Below are positions 5,434 to 7,277 of a DNA stretch of 7,277 bases, piece by piece. The notes beneath the pieces were generated by a model that had not been told where the DNA came from, searched no databases, and saw only the letters and a program-made list of their open reading frames with translations. Made by a program: the position numbers and the translations under genes. The stretch spans positions 1 to 7,277 of the forward strand of contig RFQW01000079.1 of NCBI GenBank assembly GCA_009924765.1, written 5' to 3'. This DNA is from Planctomycetota bacterium. GTDB lineage: Bacteria > Planctomycetota > Phycisphaerae > Phycisphaerales > SM1A02. How positions within the stretch are numbered: the first letter of the stretch is position 1; each line of letters starts with the position of its first letter.

Positions 5434-7277
5434 TCAGGTCAGCACGGCCTGCGACAGACCCACGCCCGTGCGCACGGAGCGACGCCGCGCGTACGCCAAT
5501 CGATAGAGCGTGACCAGATCATCCTGGTCCACGGAACCGACCGAGGCGTTGCCAAGCAGGTCACCATCCACCGCCGGTACGCGACCATCCGAAAGAACCG
5601 TGACCCGGCGCAGCATGTCGAGATGCGCCCAGATCTCCTCGCCGCATGCGGGCATGGGCGCCTCCGGGATGGGGTTGCCCCACGGATCGCGCTGCGGAGG
5701 CGGATCCACCACCGCCCCGTCGGCGTCGCGCGACCAGGTCTGCAGGAACATGGTCACCCACGGCACGCTCTCGCGCAGTCGCTCCACGCGCGGCAGCAGC
5801 CAGGGATGCGCCAGCGCACCGCCGGCATGCCCGCGACCCATCGCCAACGCATGCAGTGCCTGCACCGCGCCATCGAAGTCGGCCGGTCCCATCATGGTGC
5901 GATACCCCGGCGCATCCACGGCATGCAGATCCGCCGTGATCACGTCCACATCCAGTCGCTGCAGATCCTCGACCGCGGCGGGCGAACGCAAGTTCGAACC
6001 TCGATCGCCAGCGCCCCCGCCGCGCGGATGCGATCCACGAACGCGTGCACGTCGGGATGGATCATGGGATCGCCGGCACCCGCCAGCGTCACCGCCACGT
6101 CACGCGCCTCGGCCACGCGCGACAGCAGGCGCTCGAGCCGCTTGGCCGTCATCGGCGGCCGCTGCAGCGAACCGAAGCGATGCGGGCTCGTCAGTCCGCA
6201 GCCGCGACGCCCCGTGCAGAGTTCGATCACCAGGTGCTGCGGCACCAGGTTCGGTGCGGCGTCCGACTGCCGCGCAACCGCCGCCAGCATGGTCTCCATC
6301 GACAGCACCGCATCACCGTGCATCAGCGGCTCGAGCGCCAGACGCATGCGACGCGCGGCGCGCGGCGTGTCCATGATCAGGCGCTCGCGGAATCCCGCGA
6401 TCGACATGGGCGCGCGAAGTCGCTCCGCATGACCGGACCAGTCCATGCGCGTGTCCAGCCATGCCCCGATGCTGCGCACCGTGCCCTGCTCCAGCGCCTT
6501 CACCGCCACGCTCGACAGCAGGCAACCGCTCGATCCGGCGGGGCCCAGCGCGAACTGCATCCACGGCCGTGCAGGCAGCATGGACAGGCGCTGCACCATC
6601 GCGTCCACGCCCCACGGCTCGCGCACCGCCACCAGCGGCCAGTCCGGTCCGCACAGGAACACCTCGCTCGCCTGATGCGATTCCATCGCGGCGCGCATCG
6701 CCTTCGGGGCAAGCACCTCATCGAACACGCTGCGACCGCCGATGCCGCCGCGCCAGCAGGCGTCGGCCCAGGCGCGCGAGGCGAATCGGCTGCGCGCATC
6801 GCCCTCCACCACGTCGCCATCCAACGCGAGAAGTTCCAGTCGGTCACGCACCTCCAGACCGTCGAGCGCCGGCCCTGCGTCCCACCCCTTCGGGGCCACC
6901 ATCACCACGCGGTGCAGTTCCTTCGAATGCAGGAGCCGCTTCAGCGTGTGATGCAGCACCGAGCGATCACCAAGCTCCGCCTCCAGGCTGCGCTCCACGC
7001 CCGTGCCACCACGCACAGGATCGATCGGCACCACCGCGATCGCACGATGCGATTCGCGCGTCACCTGCACCGCCGCGGTCGCCGAGGCGGCCCGACGGGA
7101 CACTGGCACACGCGGCAACGACGGCACGCGACGAATCGCGAAGCGTTCCAGCGCCTCACGCAGCGTCATCTGATCGCTGTGTCGCTTGGTGCACCCACCT
7201 TCGGTCGCATCGATCACCCGCGCGCCCGCGCGACGATCCTCGTCGAAGGCTGCTTCCAGCGCCGCACGCTCGCGACG
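5434..7277 (-). CDS. DUF115-end / nucleotidyltransferase-like / radical-SAM-like / SPASM-like protein (5' partial, frameshifted)
   Basis: About 614 residues are visible if the frameshift near 5991 is repaired, and the frame is open to the right edge. Numbering from 7277, residues about 18-45 (ARVIDATEGGCT, QMTLREALERF) resemble the C-terminal end of DUF115/Maf motility-associated glycosyltransferase proteins. An Arg/Ala-rich linker follows. Next comes a region like nucleotidyltransferases: AIAVVPIDPVRGG, SVLHHTLKRLLHS, HRVVMVAP. Then a radical-SAM-like domain has HLVIELCTGRRGCG, VTLAGAGDPMIHP and IEVRT, resuming in the second frame as LDVDVITADLH and YRTMMG. The tail (DPWGNPIPEAPMPACGEE, VLSDGRVPAVDGDLLGN) resembles a SPASM domain. 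The CxxxCxxC motif is absent; the matching place has Cx5C (6218-6198). The SPASM Cys-Asp position reads Ala-Val-Asp. The layout recalls the spiro-SPASM proteins of spirochetes. The substrate is unknown; a role in surface or flagellar glycan modification is only a guess from the DUF115 end. A lost stop between two separate genes is an alternative to fusion. Confidence 0.6.
5989..5996 (-). other. Apparent frameshift site in the radical-SAM-like gene
   Basis: The upstream frame reads IEVRT up to the ACT codon at 5993-5991 and then leaves the family pattern, reaching a stop at 5940. From 5991 another frame gives LRSPAAVEDLQRLDVDVITA, which continues the radical-SAM-like fold. Restoring one base (for example AC-n-TTG) joins them as VRT-LRSP. 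The downstream frame has only a TTG near the junction as a possible start and no Shine-Dalgarno suited to it, so two separate genes are unlikely. Confidence 0.75.

Noticed and set aside
4170..5513. Long plus-strand open frame (447 codons) opposite the EVE and LON genes
   Set aside because: It is His/Arg-rich and antisense to two well-recognised complete proteins, with no recognisable domain. GC-rich genomes commonly leave such frames open.

Overview
The window is high-GC (by eye about two thirds G+C) and densely coded, with six protein genes and no RNA gene, insertion sequence or CRISPR array visible. An LptD-like outer-membrane barrel points to a Gram-negative-type bacterium. The barrel, the GC richness and a spirochete/planctomycete-style nucleotidyltransferase plus radical-SAM-like protein together suggest Planctomycetota, perhaps Phycisphaerae. 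That placement is an inference from gene content, not from a marker phylogeny.

Left third (3-2516, plus strand): most of an LptD/OstA-family protein, cut at its N-terminus by the window edge. It has a periplasmic OstA-like domain followed by a large asparagine/tyrosine-rich beta-barrel. It converges on the rest of the window, with 22 bp between the two stop codons.

The remainder (2539-7277) is all minus strand and reads right to left as one likely operon: (i) a long protein running off the right edge, with a DUF115/Maf-like C-terminal end, a nucleotidyltransferase-like region, a radical-SAM-like region and a SPASM-like tail; (ii) a stand-alone LON substrate-binding-domain protein; (iii) an EVE-domain protein 3 nt after it; (iv) lemA, 53 nt further on with a strong Shine-Dalgarno; (v) ruvB, 2 nt after lemA. 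The tight spacing supports co-transcription, but no shared pathway is evident.

Two genes are broken by single indels: ruvB near codon 27 and the radical-SAM-like gene near position 5991. In both, the conserved protein resumes immediately in another frame, so sequencing or assembly error is the first explanation. The most interesting locus is the right-hand protein. It looks like a fusion of a DUF115 end to a radical-SAM/SPASM-like protein that lacks the cysteines needed for iron-sulfur clusters.
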